Shown piece by piece: positions 30,503 to 41,018 of a stretch of DNA of 64,000 nucleotides (position 1 is its first letter; each line of letters starts with the position of its first letter). A model generated the notes under the pieces. The model did no database searches. It had not been told where the DNA came from and saw only the letters and a program-made list of their open reading frames with translations. The stretch comes from Dysgonomonas mossii DSM 22836 (GTDB lineage Bacteria; Bacteroidota; Bacteroidia; Bacteroidales; Dysgonomonadaceae), in the NCBI RefSeq assembly GCF_000213575.1, contig NZ_GL892007.1:248001-312000 (forward strand), given 5' to 3'. Both the position numbers and the translations under genes were made by a program.

Positions 30503-32935
30503 TTATTTTTTAGTTGTCAGGCGTAATACTGTCAACGAATTACCTGGGAATGAACGTGTAAGTTTTTTCCATGAGAATTTGAAATTATCGGTCTTAGGCG
30601 AAACTTTTGTGGGTTCGTCCAATGTGTTTTCATCAAACGGACTAGCAGACGTCAATACGATAGCCGAGCCATTTCCTGTAAGCAAATCAGCACCCTTCAA
30701 GTCAATCTGAGTCTTTACACTTTTACCTGTAACATTCACGATTTTCAAAATAATATCGCCTGTTTTATCATCACGTGAAGCACTTGAGCAAAGGCCTTTT
30801 ACTTTCAGACTTTCATCAGCAGAGACTTCCTGTATAAGTTTACCGTCCAGATACGCTTTTACCGAAGTACCACGGAGTTCTATCTTCACATCGTACCAAC
30901 GACCGGGTTCGACATTATAAGGCATACTTTCAGTTATCAACCCAACCTCTAACATGTTCACAGAGTTCGTAAAACCACCTAAATCCCACCGGGTACGCTC
31001 TCCCCTATTCTTATTATGGAAATAAATTTGAAATCCATTTTCTCCCTCTATTTTACGAGCTTTCACTTTTATTGTGTAATCCGTCCAGAGCGTATCTCCC
31101 ATATAAATGGTCGTATTTGGTGAAATTGCAGATTGTTTCAATATACCATTGGCTGCAGACCATTCACTGCTAGGCGTATTTTTCCATGTTTCATCTATTT
31201 TAGTAAAATCGGGTTTGAATAATACTTTACCATTCGGTGCTGTTACCTCTAAGTCTTTGAACTCTGCCGAATTCAACCAAGTTCCCAATCCGATACATCC
31301 ACTCGAACGAGGCATCTCAACATTCGGTGCATAGTCTATATTAACGGGCAAATTTACTGTCCCTTGATTGGTTGCGAACATCTGCTGAACATAATAGCTC
31401 GGAATACCGAACCAGCGGTTGTTATCAAAATTGATCAGGTTTACAGGCCATGCCTTATGTTTGGCATGACAAAAAAGAGGCGCATAAGCTGCCATAACAA
31501 CGATATCAGAATTACGTTCCATACCCGTCATCCAAGCTGCTTCACCGATAGCTCCACGTAGATTTCCATTCCCTGTACCACTTGTGACAGCATACTCTCC
31601 CACAAATATTTTAGAGCCATTGCGATCATAACTATCATATTTATTTGAATTCCAGATAAACCAATCAGGATTGCTATAATAATGCTCATCCACGATTTGT
31701 GGTTTTGGATTTTTGGGATGTCCCCCAGCCCATTCGTTAGCAATTAAAACAATATCAGGGTATTTATCATGAATAGCCTTCACAAAGAGTTCCCAGCGTT
31801 CAGCATAAGGAGCCATTCCATTTTCATTACCTATCTCTAAGTATTTCAAGTTGAATGGTGCGGGATGTCCGTTTTTGGCACGAATACTCCCCCATACAGA
31901 AGTGACAGGACCATTTGCATATTCAATCGCATCCAGAGCATCTTGTATCCATTGCCCCATCTGATCCATTGGAACCACCTCCCGGTGGGAAATACCGGCA
32001 TTGATACAAAATAGAGGTTCAGCACCAAGATCTTCGGATAGTTGCAAATATTCATGATACCCTAGGCTGTGTGTAGCATTATATCCCCATATATTCCACA
32101 ATGGAGTACGGGTATCTACATTACCGATAGTCTTTTTCCAATTATTCATATGGGCTAAATCTTCTCCTTCTACCCAACAGCCTCCGGGAAAACGAAGGAA
32201 AGTTGGCTTCAATGCGTTGATTGATTCAGCCAAATCTATACGTAATCCACTGTTCTTCCACGTTTTTTCGGGAATCAACGAAACCATATCCAGAAATAAT
32301 TTACCATTTCCACTACCTGAAATTTCAAGTCGGGCATTGGAACTGCTTCCAGAAGCAGTAAGTACGAGAGGATAATATTTCCATTCTGAAGTGATACTGC
32401 TTATTTCACCCGAAGCAAGAACATTTCCGTCTGCACTCACAATCTTTACTTGCAATGGGGTTTTTAGTCCGCCAACAGCGCAGGCAGCCAATTTGAACAA
32501 ATATCTTTCTCCACTGACAACATGAATTCCCCAGTAACCGTTATTTTCTAATTTAAAAGAACCTTCAAAATCAATAAAAAGTGATTTACGATTGTAAGGA
32601 TTTAACGGTGGCACGAGTGGCTGAGAATTAACATTCGCCTTAATAATATTAGCGGTTGATTTGTTATTAGCCCCCATAAACTTCCAGTACTGTAACGTAT
32701 CGGCATCTTCAAACGAACGGTTTCGAATAAGTTCTGCATATAGTCCTCCATCGGCAGAGAGATTTATATCTTCGAAAAATATACCGAACAAAGTAGGCGA
32801 AATTGTATGTCCCGGCGTTCCGACATCAACAGTTATTTTAGCCGTCGAAGATTTCTGTGCATAAAGTTGCAAAAACGAAACAGATAAAGTCAGGCTCAAA
32901 AAGAGACAAGCTTTTCTAAATATTTTTGTTGTCAT
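30503..32935 (-). CDS. GH51 alpha-L-arabinofuranosidase
   Basis: Secreted enzyme of 810 residues, longer than the roughly 500-residue cytoplasmic GH51 enzymes. A signal peptide ends near YAQ (27). The mature protein starts with a beta-domain and a CBM4-like sandwich (about 75-215), followed by the barrel with acid/base E371 in LEIGNENG and nucleophile E447 in IFVGEYAVTSG. A LamG/DUF1080-like sandwich (about 540-700) is inserted before the final beta-domain. It removes alpha-1,2- or alpha-1,3-linked arabinose from arabinoxylan or its oligosaccharides. It is the last gene of the operon starting at 37677, 39 bp after a GH43 gene, and is closed by the terminator at 30446-30470. Confidence 0.92.
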   Translation of the reverse strand: MTTKIFRKACLFLSLTLSVSFLQLYAQKSSTAKITVDVGTPGHTISPTLFGIFFEDINLSADGGLYAELIRNRSFEDADTLQYWKFMGANNKSTANIIKANVNSQPLVPPLNPYNRKSLFIDFEGSFKLENNGYWGIHVVSGERYLFKLAACAVGGLKTPLQVKIVSADGNVLASGEISSITSEWKYYPLVLTASGSSSNARLEISGSGNGKLFLDMVSLIPEKTWKNSGLRIDLAESINALKPTFLRFPGGCWVEGEDLAHMNNWKKTIGNVDTRTPLWNIWGYNATHSLGYHEYLQLSEDLGAEPLFCINAGISHREVVPMDQMGQWIQDALDAIEYANGPVTSVWGSIRAKNGHPAPFNLKYLEIGNENGMAPYAERWELFVKAIHDKYPDIVLIANEWAGGHPKNPKPQIVDEHYYSNPDWFIWNSNKYDSYDRNGSKIFVGEYAVTSGTGNGNLRGAIGEAAWMTGMERNSDIVVMAAYAPLFCHAKHKAWPVNLINFDNNRWFGIPSYYVQQMFATNQGTVNLPVNIDYAPNVEMPRSSGCIGLGTWLNSAEFKDLEVTAPNGKVLFKPDFTKIDETWKNTPSSEWSAANGILKQSAISPNTTIYMGDTLWTDYTIKVKARKIEGENGFQIYFHNKNRGERTRWDLGGFTNSVNMLEVGLITESMPYNVEPGRWYDVKIELRGTSVKAYLDGKLIQEVSADESLKVKGLCSSASRDDKTGDIILKIVNVTGKSVKTQIDLKGADLLTGNGSAIVLTSASPFDENTLDEPTKVSPKTDNFKFSWKKLTRSFPGNSLTVLRLTTKK

Positions 32936-32974
32936 AATTCTAAATTATATAATTTCAGGTCTTGATATACTTTA

Positions 32975-33931
32975 TCAAACCGGCTTTACTCCTTCTTTTG
33001 TTTGTACAACTTTCTGAATCGTCCCATCCGGATTAAAATATAAATAATCGATACAAATAGAACGACGATAACTTCCTCCGGTAGGAAGAGCTCCATTGTG
33101 ATAAAAGAAATAGGTATTCCCTTTGAAATCAAGAATTCCGGGATGAGTCGTAAAACTATTGGGCACATTATCTTGTATTATTCCTTTATATTCCCATGGT
33201 CCTTCAGGACTATTCGACATACAGTATTCGATCATCTCGGGTTTTGTACCTGCTCCTGCATAGATTAAATAGTACATTCCATTTCTCTTGTATAGCCACG
33301 GACCTTCAATATATCCTTCCGGTTTGAAAGCTTTGATCTCGCTATCAAGCTCAATCATATTTTCCTTCAGTTTAGCCCATTTGCAACTACCGTTTCCCCA
33401 ATAGAGATAAGCTTGTCCATCATCATCTACAAATACAGAGGGATCAATATCATCCCATCCATGTTTCATATCTGTAGTCATTTCATTTACCACGAGGGCT
33501 TTCCCTATCGCATCCTTGAATGGACCTGTAGGACTATCAGAGACGGCAACACCTATTGCTGCACCTCCATTAGAGTTTTCGTCACTTTTATGAAAAGTTG
33601 ATACATACCAATAGAATTTACCATTGCGTTCAACACACTGCGCTGCATAAGCATCGCCTGTAGCCCACGAAAATGTTGAAGGCGAAAGGCATGATCCATG
33701 ATCCTTCCAGTTTACCATATCGGTAGACGAAAAAACATACCAGTCGGGCATTTTATAATTTGTATCTTCTTCAGTTGCACCATCGTGCCCGGCATAAAGA
33801 TATACTGTACCGTCGTGTACCAAAGGCGCAGGGTCGGCTGTAAACATGTGAGTGATAATTGGGTTTTGAGCATTCGTAGTTATCGCCAATGGCAAAAGAC
33901 CCAAGATAAAAATCAGAGCTTTCTTTTTCAT
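32975..33931 (-). CDS. GH43 arabinofuranosidase/xylosidase (single domain)
   Basis: Secreted single-domain GH43 enzyme of 318 residues with a signal peptide (about 1-22). Catalytic acids are base D33 in FTADPAPLV, D163 in DDIDPSVFVDDDG and acid E209 in YIEGPWLY. It belongs to the same subgroup as the two GH43-CBM6 enzymes at 18235-20945 but stops right after the propeller and lacks CBM6. This is a natural single-domain form: it ends cleanly with a stop 39 bp before the GH51 gene and no CBM6 remnant follows. It is the third gene of the operon GH43, tandem CE1, GH43, GH51. Confidence 0.9.
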   Translation of the reverse strand: MKKKALIFILGLLPLAITTNAQNPIITHMFTADPAPLVHDGTVYLYAGHDGATEEDTNYKMPDWYVFSSTDMVNWKDHGSCLSPSTFSWATGDAYAAQCVERNGKFYWYVSTFHKSDENSNGGAAIGVAVSDSPTGPFKDAIGKALVVNEMTTDMKHGWDDIDPSVFVDDDGQAYLYWGNGSCKWAKLKENMIELDSEIKAFKPEGYIEGPWLYKRNGMYYLIYAGAGTKPEMIEYCMSNSPEGPWEYKGIIQDNVPNSFTTHPGILDFKGNTYFFYHNGALPTGGSYRRSICIDYLYFNPDGTIQKVVQTKEGVKPV

Positions 33932-34056
33932 TAGATTATGATTTGTTATTCCTTTAACTATTATTTTTCAGGTATATGATACTTGTAGATTATATTCGTT
34001 TTTTACTATTCGATATTTAGGCTGTTATTATTCCGTATAATAATCTAATTATACCG

Positions 34057-36042
<1,986 letters not shown>

Positions 36043-36129
36043 TTAAGTACATCAACTTATGCTTAGAATAAAACACTACGGTTAGGATTCAATTTCACCT
36101 TGAAACTATTCCCCCCTTTTACATTCATA

Positions 36130-37677
36130 TTATTCGCTTTTAGCATATTCAAAATAGTCAACATCAACATACCCTCCGGCAGCTTTAGTGGCATAATTAT
36201 ATATTGCAAAACGGTTGCCCATAAAATGTTTGAGGTTATAAATCATATGAAATTCGGTACCTAACTGTATCCAATTTTCTTTATCAACACTATAGAAAAA
36301 ATTAGCATTATCGGTATTGAAATCGCAATCCATACGTAAATATACCTTATCAACAGATAGGTCAACTCTTGCCCTTTCTTGATCTCGGTCTGTCATAACA
36401 AGGTACTTTTTATTCCCTTCCATTACTACGGATATTAATCCCGGTTCTGCACAGTATGCTCCGAGCCCTGCAATATCTCCATCTTTCATATTCGAAATAT
36501 CCATAGAAATAATACCACTACATTTTGGCCCCTCTGTCCTTTGTGATAAAATATTACGAGCTTCAAATATAGTTTCAACTACTTTACCTGTTTTTAATCT
36601 CATATAACCCGGACGTTCTGATAAAGACCACAGATTATTATCAGGATTATGATTCCATTGCCAGTTTAGAGCTAATTTATAGGCATCGAAATTGTCGCTT
36701 ATGACTAACGGCATTGCACCAAATCCTTGTATAGGTTTTTCCATTACTTTAGGTACTTTTCCTTCTTCATTACCTAGTATTGGCCAACCATCTTCCCAGC
36801 GACAAGGCACCAATACCGGTACACGTCCTACAGCCCCTCTGTCTTGAAACAAGAAACCATACCAATCTCCAGCCTCTGTATCGATAATAGCACCCTGTGC
36901 AACACCGGCACCCGGTCTATCCATAAAGTCCGACAATATTACTTTTGATTCATAAGGACCTCCGATTTGGTCTGAACGAAAGCATAATTCAGTGCGAATA
37001 CCTCCCTGAGGCCACCAGATTAAAAACATATAATATTTATCGTTGTATTTATATAGATGAGTACCTTCCAACAGATTAGGAAAGCCATCTTCTTTCCCTT
37101 TGATCACAATGACATCAAGTCCGTCAGGTTTAATATCCGAAAGATCACTCTTCAATTCTGTTATGCGAATCTGACCGCTACCATACGCCAGATAAACTTT
37201 TCCATCGTCGTCGAACAAAAGTGATGCATCATGGAAGTTTTTATCAAACTCGCTTATCTTCTTCCACTTCCCCGTAGGATCTTCTGTCTCATAAATATAT
37301 GTTCTCTGAGGTCTGTTAGTAGCAAACAAAACATAAAATTTCCCATTATGATATCGAAGAGATGACGCCCATTGCCCTTGCCCATATATGTTACCACCTT
37401 CTAAATCATACAAAGGGCTATCTTTAATTTCATCAAAGAGATAACTTACAATTTCCCAATTAACAAGATCTTTCGATCGCATAATAGGTGCTCCGGGCAT
37501 TAAGTGCATAGTAGTACTAACCATATAGTAGTCACTCCCAACTCTGATTATATCCATGTCGGGAACATCTGCATATATTACAGGATTTGTAAACTTATCT
37601 TTTTTGACTGAAGGTGTATTTTTACACCCTGCCAAAGCAGATATAAATAAGGCTAATACTAAAAGAATATTTTTCAT
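36130..37677 (-). CDS. GH43 two-domain beta-xylosidase/arabinofuranosidase, lipoprotein
   Basis: Lipoprotein of 515 residues; the lipobox ALAGC predicts lipidation of C18. The GH43 propeller (about 30-320) has general base D40 in DVPDMDI (Asp-Met-Asp where many have Asp-Pro), D150 in FHDASLLFDDDG and general acid E204 in LLEGTHLYKY. A C-terminal beta-sandwich (about 330-515) is of the type that contributes a loop to the active site. The group contains enzymes that act on xylo-oligosaccharides or arabinoxylan side chains. It is the first gene of the minus-strand operon and is driven from the left arm of the 96-bp inverted repeat; the predicted start near 37761 gives a leader of about 84 nt. 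Confidence 0.9.
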   Translation of the reverse strand: MKNILLVLALFISALAGCKNTPSVKKDKFTNPVIYADVPDMDIIRVGSDYYMVSTTMHLMPGAPIMRSKDLVNWEIVSYLFDEIKDSPLYDLEGGNIYGQGQWASSLRYHNGKFYVLFATNRPQRTYIYETEDPTGKWKKISEFDKNFHDASLLFDDDGKVYLAYGSGQIRITELKSDLSDIKPDGLDVIVIKGKEDGFPNLLEGTHLYKYNDKYYMFLIWWPQGGIRTELCFRSDQIGGPYESKVILSDFMDRPGAGVAQGAIIDTEAGDWYGFLFQDRGAVGRVPVLVPCRWEDGWPILGNEEGKVPKVMEKPIQGFGAMPLVISDNFDAYKLALNWQWNHNPDNNLWSLSERPGYMRLKTGKVVETIFEARNILSQRTEGPKCSGIISMDISNMKDGDIAGLGAYCAEPGLISVVMEGNKKYLVMTDRDQERARVDLSVDKVYLRMDCDFNTDNANFFYSVDKENWIQLGTEFHMIYNLKHFMGNRFAIYNYATKAAGGYVDVDYFEYAKSE

Positions 37678-37766
37678 ATGGTAAAATATTTAGATTATTT
37701 GTTTTTCATATTTAGAATAAGGATTGTGATAATTCACGTTGACACAGACCAAACCCACGGCATACT

Positions 37767-37862
37767 ACAAAATTAAAACAAGCAAAGAGAAGTAGAGACT
37801 ATTGTTGTATACTATTACCCAAATAAATGTCTTATCTACATCGTATTTGTTGCATATCCTTT
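37767..37862 (-). repeat. Left arm of a perfect 96-bp inverted repeat, containing a promoter
   Basis: These 96 bases are an exact reverse complement of 38298-38393. Read on the minus strand the arm holds the proximal HTCS half-site TGCAACA (37854-37848), then 72 nt, then the -7 box TAATTTTG (37775-37768), ending one base after the box. The arm is therefore essentially the core promoter of the 37677-30503 operon. A second perfect half-site TGCAACA (37875-37869) lies just outside the arm, in the spacer. Confidence 0.93.
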
Positions 37863-38297
37863 AGCTATTGTTGCACACAAGAATACAACCACTTATCCAC
37901 TAGAATAATTATAGCCTCATTTTTAATCACATACAGATGCTTCACATAAAAAACAACCTAGGCACAAACATTATCGCCTCCTCCCCCAAAAACATGTGGC
38001 AGTAAATTTTATTACATCCGCAACGAAATCAGAAATAAAAAATCTCTATTCGTTTTTAAGGAAAAAATACAATTAGCTTACCAATTATTTACCGACATTC
38101 ATATTTTTCTTGATTTCAACTCTCAACACTTCTTAAACAAAGGCCTCCTATATTTCAATTAATATTAAAGAACTCCTCCCGAAAAACAATATAATTTTAA
38201 AAGCAACAATATTCAAAAAAATACAATTTCACACGAACCTAAAAACAATAATTTAAGGCAGTTTTTAATTCTAAAATTAAACAATAAGACAAAAACG
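37863..38297. other. 435-bp AT-rich spacer between the inverted repeat arms
   Basis: No gene is seen here. The left end carries a perfect distal half-site (TGTTGCA on the plus strand, 37869-37875). The mirror position at the right end (38285-38291) holds the degenerate TAAGACA. Apart from these sites the spacer is AT-rich and without obvious structure. No recombinase gene lies inside it or elsewhere in the window. Confidence 0.7.
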
Positions 38298-38393
38298 AAA
38301 GGATATGCAACAAATACGATGTAGATAAGACATTTATTTGGGTAATAGTATACAACAATAGTCTCTACTTCTCTTTGCTTGTTTTAATTTTGT
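38298..38393 (+). repeat. Right arm of the perfect 96-bp inverted repeat, containing a promoter
   Basis: Exact reverse complement of 37767-37862. It holds the proximal half-site TGCAACA (38306-38312), then 72 nt, then -7 box TAATTTTG (38385-38392). It should drive the plus-strand operon beginning with GH115; the predicted start near 38399 gives a leader of about 89 nt. The distal half-site at 38285-38291 (TAAGACA) is degenerate. Confidence 0.93.
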
Positions 38394-38487
38394 TTAATAC
38401 ATATCGTACATAATCTTAGACTAAAATTAACCGATTTTATGTCGGTATGATGGTAAAACTATCGATACTGAAAATCTATCATATATC

Positions 38488-41007
38488 ATGAAAAATATAA
38501 AGTACATTCTATCAACAATCTGTTTATTCCCTTTGATTTTATTTGCTCAAGCAGATCAATTTGTTTCATTCTCTGCCAAAGAGGATGCCTTCACGCTGGT
38601 AAAACCTTTTGTTGCTGCACCTATATTGATCGATAACAATATAGATTCCGGAATACTGAAAGCAATAGTCAACCTGTCTGTGGATATAGATAAAGTAACA
38701 GGAGTATCTCCCATATTGAAAGTAGATAAAGTGTCTGCCGAAGAAACTGTATTGCTGATCGGCACTATCGGTAAATCGAAATACATTGATGATTTGGTAA
38801 AAAACAAAAAGATCAATGCTTCAGAATTGCAAGGGAAATATGAGAAATATCTGATTCAAACAGTACAAAATCCTATTGAAGGAGTAAAGGAAGCCTTAGT
38901 TATAGCTGGTAGCGATAAACGAGGGACAATATATGGTATATACGAACTGTCTAAACAAATAGGAGTTTCTCCTTGGTATTATTGGGCAGATGTTCCTATA
39001 AAAAAACAAGAGAATATATATATAAAAAGAGGAAAATATACAGAAGGCGAACCGGCTGTAAGATACAGAGGTATATTTCTCAACGATGAAGCCCCTGCCC
39101 TTAGTGGTTGGGCTAATGCAACATTTGGAGGATTTAATAGTAAATTTTACGAGAAAGTTTTTGAGTTAATTCTTCGCCTGAAAGGCAATTTCCTTTGGCC
39201 GGCCATGTGGGGAAGCGCATTCTATGACGACGACCCTCAAAATGGAATTTTAGCAAACGAAATGGGAATTGTTATGAGCACATCTCACCACGAACCCATG
39301 GCTATGGCACAATCCGACTGGCATCGTTATGTAAAAAGAAATAACTTACCAAATATATGGGACTATACTAAAAACACAAGAGCCCTGCAAGAATCTTGGA
39401 GGTTCGGAATGCAGCGAGCCAAAGACTGGGAGAAAGTAGTAACGGTAGGCATGCGCGGGGATGGGGATGAAGCAATGAGCGAAGACACAAACATTGCTTT
39501 GCTCGAAAAAATAGTAAAGGATCAACGAAAGATAATAAGCGAAGTTACAGGAAAGAAACCGGAAGAAACACCTCAGGTCTGGGCGCTGTATAAAGAGGTG
39601 CAAGATTATTACGATCAGGGGATGCGAGTGCCTGATGATGTCACACTTCTCTTCTGTGACGACAACTGGGGAAATGTACGGAAACTTCCCGAAATCAATT
39701 CGAAACCGCATAAAGGAGGATATGGAATGTACTATCACTTCGATTATGTAGGTGCTCCCCGAAACTCGAAGTGGATCAATATAAACCCGATACAACGTGT
39801 CTGGGAACAGATGAATCTTACTTACACACATGGAGTGGATCGTATATGGGTTGTTAATGTAGGGGATCTTAAACCAATGGAATATCCAATCAGTTTCTTC
39901 CTTAATATGGCATGGAATCCCGGCCAATTCAATCCACATAACCTTTTGGATCATACAGAAAAGTGGTGCGAACAGCAATTCGGAAGTACATACGCAAAAG
40001 AAGCGGCACGTTTGATTAATCTTTACTCAAAATTCAATAGACGTGTTACTCCTGAATTATTAAATGATAAGACTTACAGCCTTGAAAATTATAACGAATT
40101 TGAGACTGTGATGAACGATTATCGCAATCTGGTAATCGATGCTATGCGTCTATATTATCTAATGCCGAGCGAATATAAAGATGCGTTCGATCAGCTGGTA
40201 TTGTTTCCAATCAATGCGTGTTCCAATCTTTACGAAATGTATTATGCTCAAGCAAAGAATAAATTGTATGCAGCTAAAAAAGATATACAGGCTAATTATT
40301 GGGCAGATAAAGTAAAAGAATGTTTTGAGAGAGATTCATTACTGACTATACATTACAATCAGACTATAGCAGGAGGTAAATGGTCGCATATGATGGATCA
40401 GGTGCGTATAGGATATACAAGCTGGAACAATCCGCCTAAAAGTATTATGCCTAAGGTAGAATACATAATGCAGACAACAGACTACAAAGAGAAAGTTTTT
40501 GTCGAAAAAAACGGTTATGTTTCTATTGAAGCGGGCAATTACAGTCGCTTGAATAATTCAGACAAGATACATTGGGAGATGATACCGGATATGGGGAAGA
40601 CAAAATCAGCCATGACTACTTTCCCTCAAAATATCTATCCAAAAGAAAATGATAATATCTATCTCGAGTATGACATTGATTTCGAATCGACTGGAGACTT
40701 TAATGTACATCTATTACTTTCTCCGACATTGAACTTCAATGCGAATAAAGGGCTTCGTTATGCAATCTCATTTGATGGTAGGAATGAACAAATCGTAAAT
40801 TTCAACGGACATTACAAAGGCGAGCTTGGTCTATGGCAGGCAGAAGCGATAATTAAATCGACCACAAAGCATACGATAACGGAGAAAGGAAAACACACTC
40901 TTCGATTCCGTGTATTAGAACCAGGCATTGTTCTACAAAAAATATTAATAGATACTGGAGGTCTGAAACCGTCCTACTTGGGTGCACCTAAAAGCGAATT
41001 GAAATAA
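38488..41007 (+). CDS. GH115 alpha-(4-O-methyl)glucuronidase
   Basis: Secreted enzyme of 839 residues with a signal peptide ending near FAQ (21). GH115 enzymes remove (methyl)glucuronic acid from internal positions of xylan, unlike GH67. The N-terminal alpha/beta domain (about 25-190) is followed by the barrel, with long family blocks such as RYRGIFLNDEAPALSGW, LWPAMWGSAFYDDDP, STSHHEPMA and VTVGMRGDGDEAM. A helical domain and a C-terminal beta-sandwich (about 680-839) complete the usual family length. It is first in the plus-strand operon, 11 bp before the CE20-like gene. Its product should reach the hexuronate genes uxuA and the reductase at the end of the same cluster. Confidence 0.95.
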   Translation: MKNIKYILSTICLFPLILFAQADQFVSFSAKEDAFTLVKPFVAAPILIDNNIDSGILKAIVNLSVDIDKVTGVSPILKVDKVSAEETVLLIGTIGKSKYIDDLVKNKKINASELQGKYEKYLIQTVQNPIEGVKEALVIAGSDKRGTIYGIYELSKQIGVSPWYYWADVPIKKQENIYIKRGKYTEGEPAVRYRGIFLNDEAPALSGWANATFGGFNSKFYEKVFELILRLKGNFLWPAMWGSAFYDDDPQNGILANEMGIVMSTSHHEPMAMAQSDWHRYVKRNNLPNIWDYTKNTRALQESWRFGMQRAKDWEKVVTVGMRGDGDEAMSEDTNIALLEKIVKDQRKIISEVTGKKPEETPQVWALYKEVQDYYDQGMRVPDDVTLLFCDDNWGNVRKLPEINSKPHKGGYGMYYHFDYVGAPRNSKWININPIQRVWEQMNLTYTHGVDRIWVVNVGDLKPMEYPISFFLNMAWNPGQFNPHNLLDHTEKWCEQQFGSTYAKEAARLINLYSKFNRRVTPELLNDKTYSLENYNEFETVMNDYRNLVIDAMRLYYLMPSEYKDAFDQLVLFPINACSNLYEMYYAQAKNKLYAAKKDIQANYWADKVKECFERDSLLTIHYNQTIAGGKWSHMMDQVRIGYTSWNNPPKSIMPKVEYIMQTTDYKEKVFVEKNGYVSIEAGNYSRLNNSDKIHWEMIPDMGKTKSAMTTFPQNIYPKENDNIYLEYDIDFESTGDFNVHLLLSPTLNFNANKGLRYAISFDGRNEQIVNFNGHYKGELGLWQAEAIIKSTTKHTITEKGKHTLRFRVLEPGIVLQKILIDTGGLKPSYLGAPKSELK

Positions 41008-41018
41008 AGTTTAATAAT

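Noticed and set aside
37863-38297. Inverted repeat as the ends of an insertion sequence or small transposon
   Set aside because: The 435-bp spacer has no open frame, no target duplication is seen outside the arms, and the arms are functional-looking promoters, so a mobile element is less likely than a promoter duplication or switch.
39346-39978. 210-codon open frame antisense to GH115
   Set aside because: It is the reverse-strand shadow of a strongly conserved GH115 coding region; composition is not protein-like.
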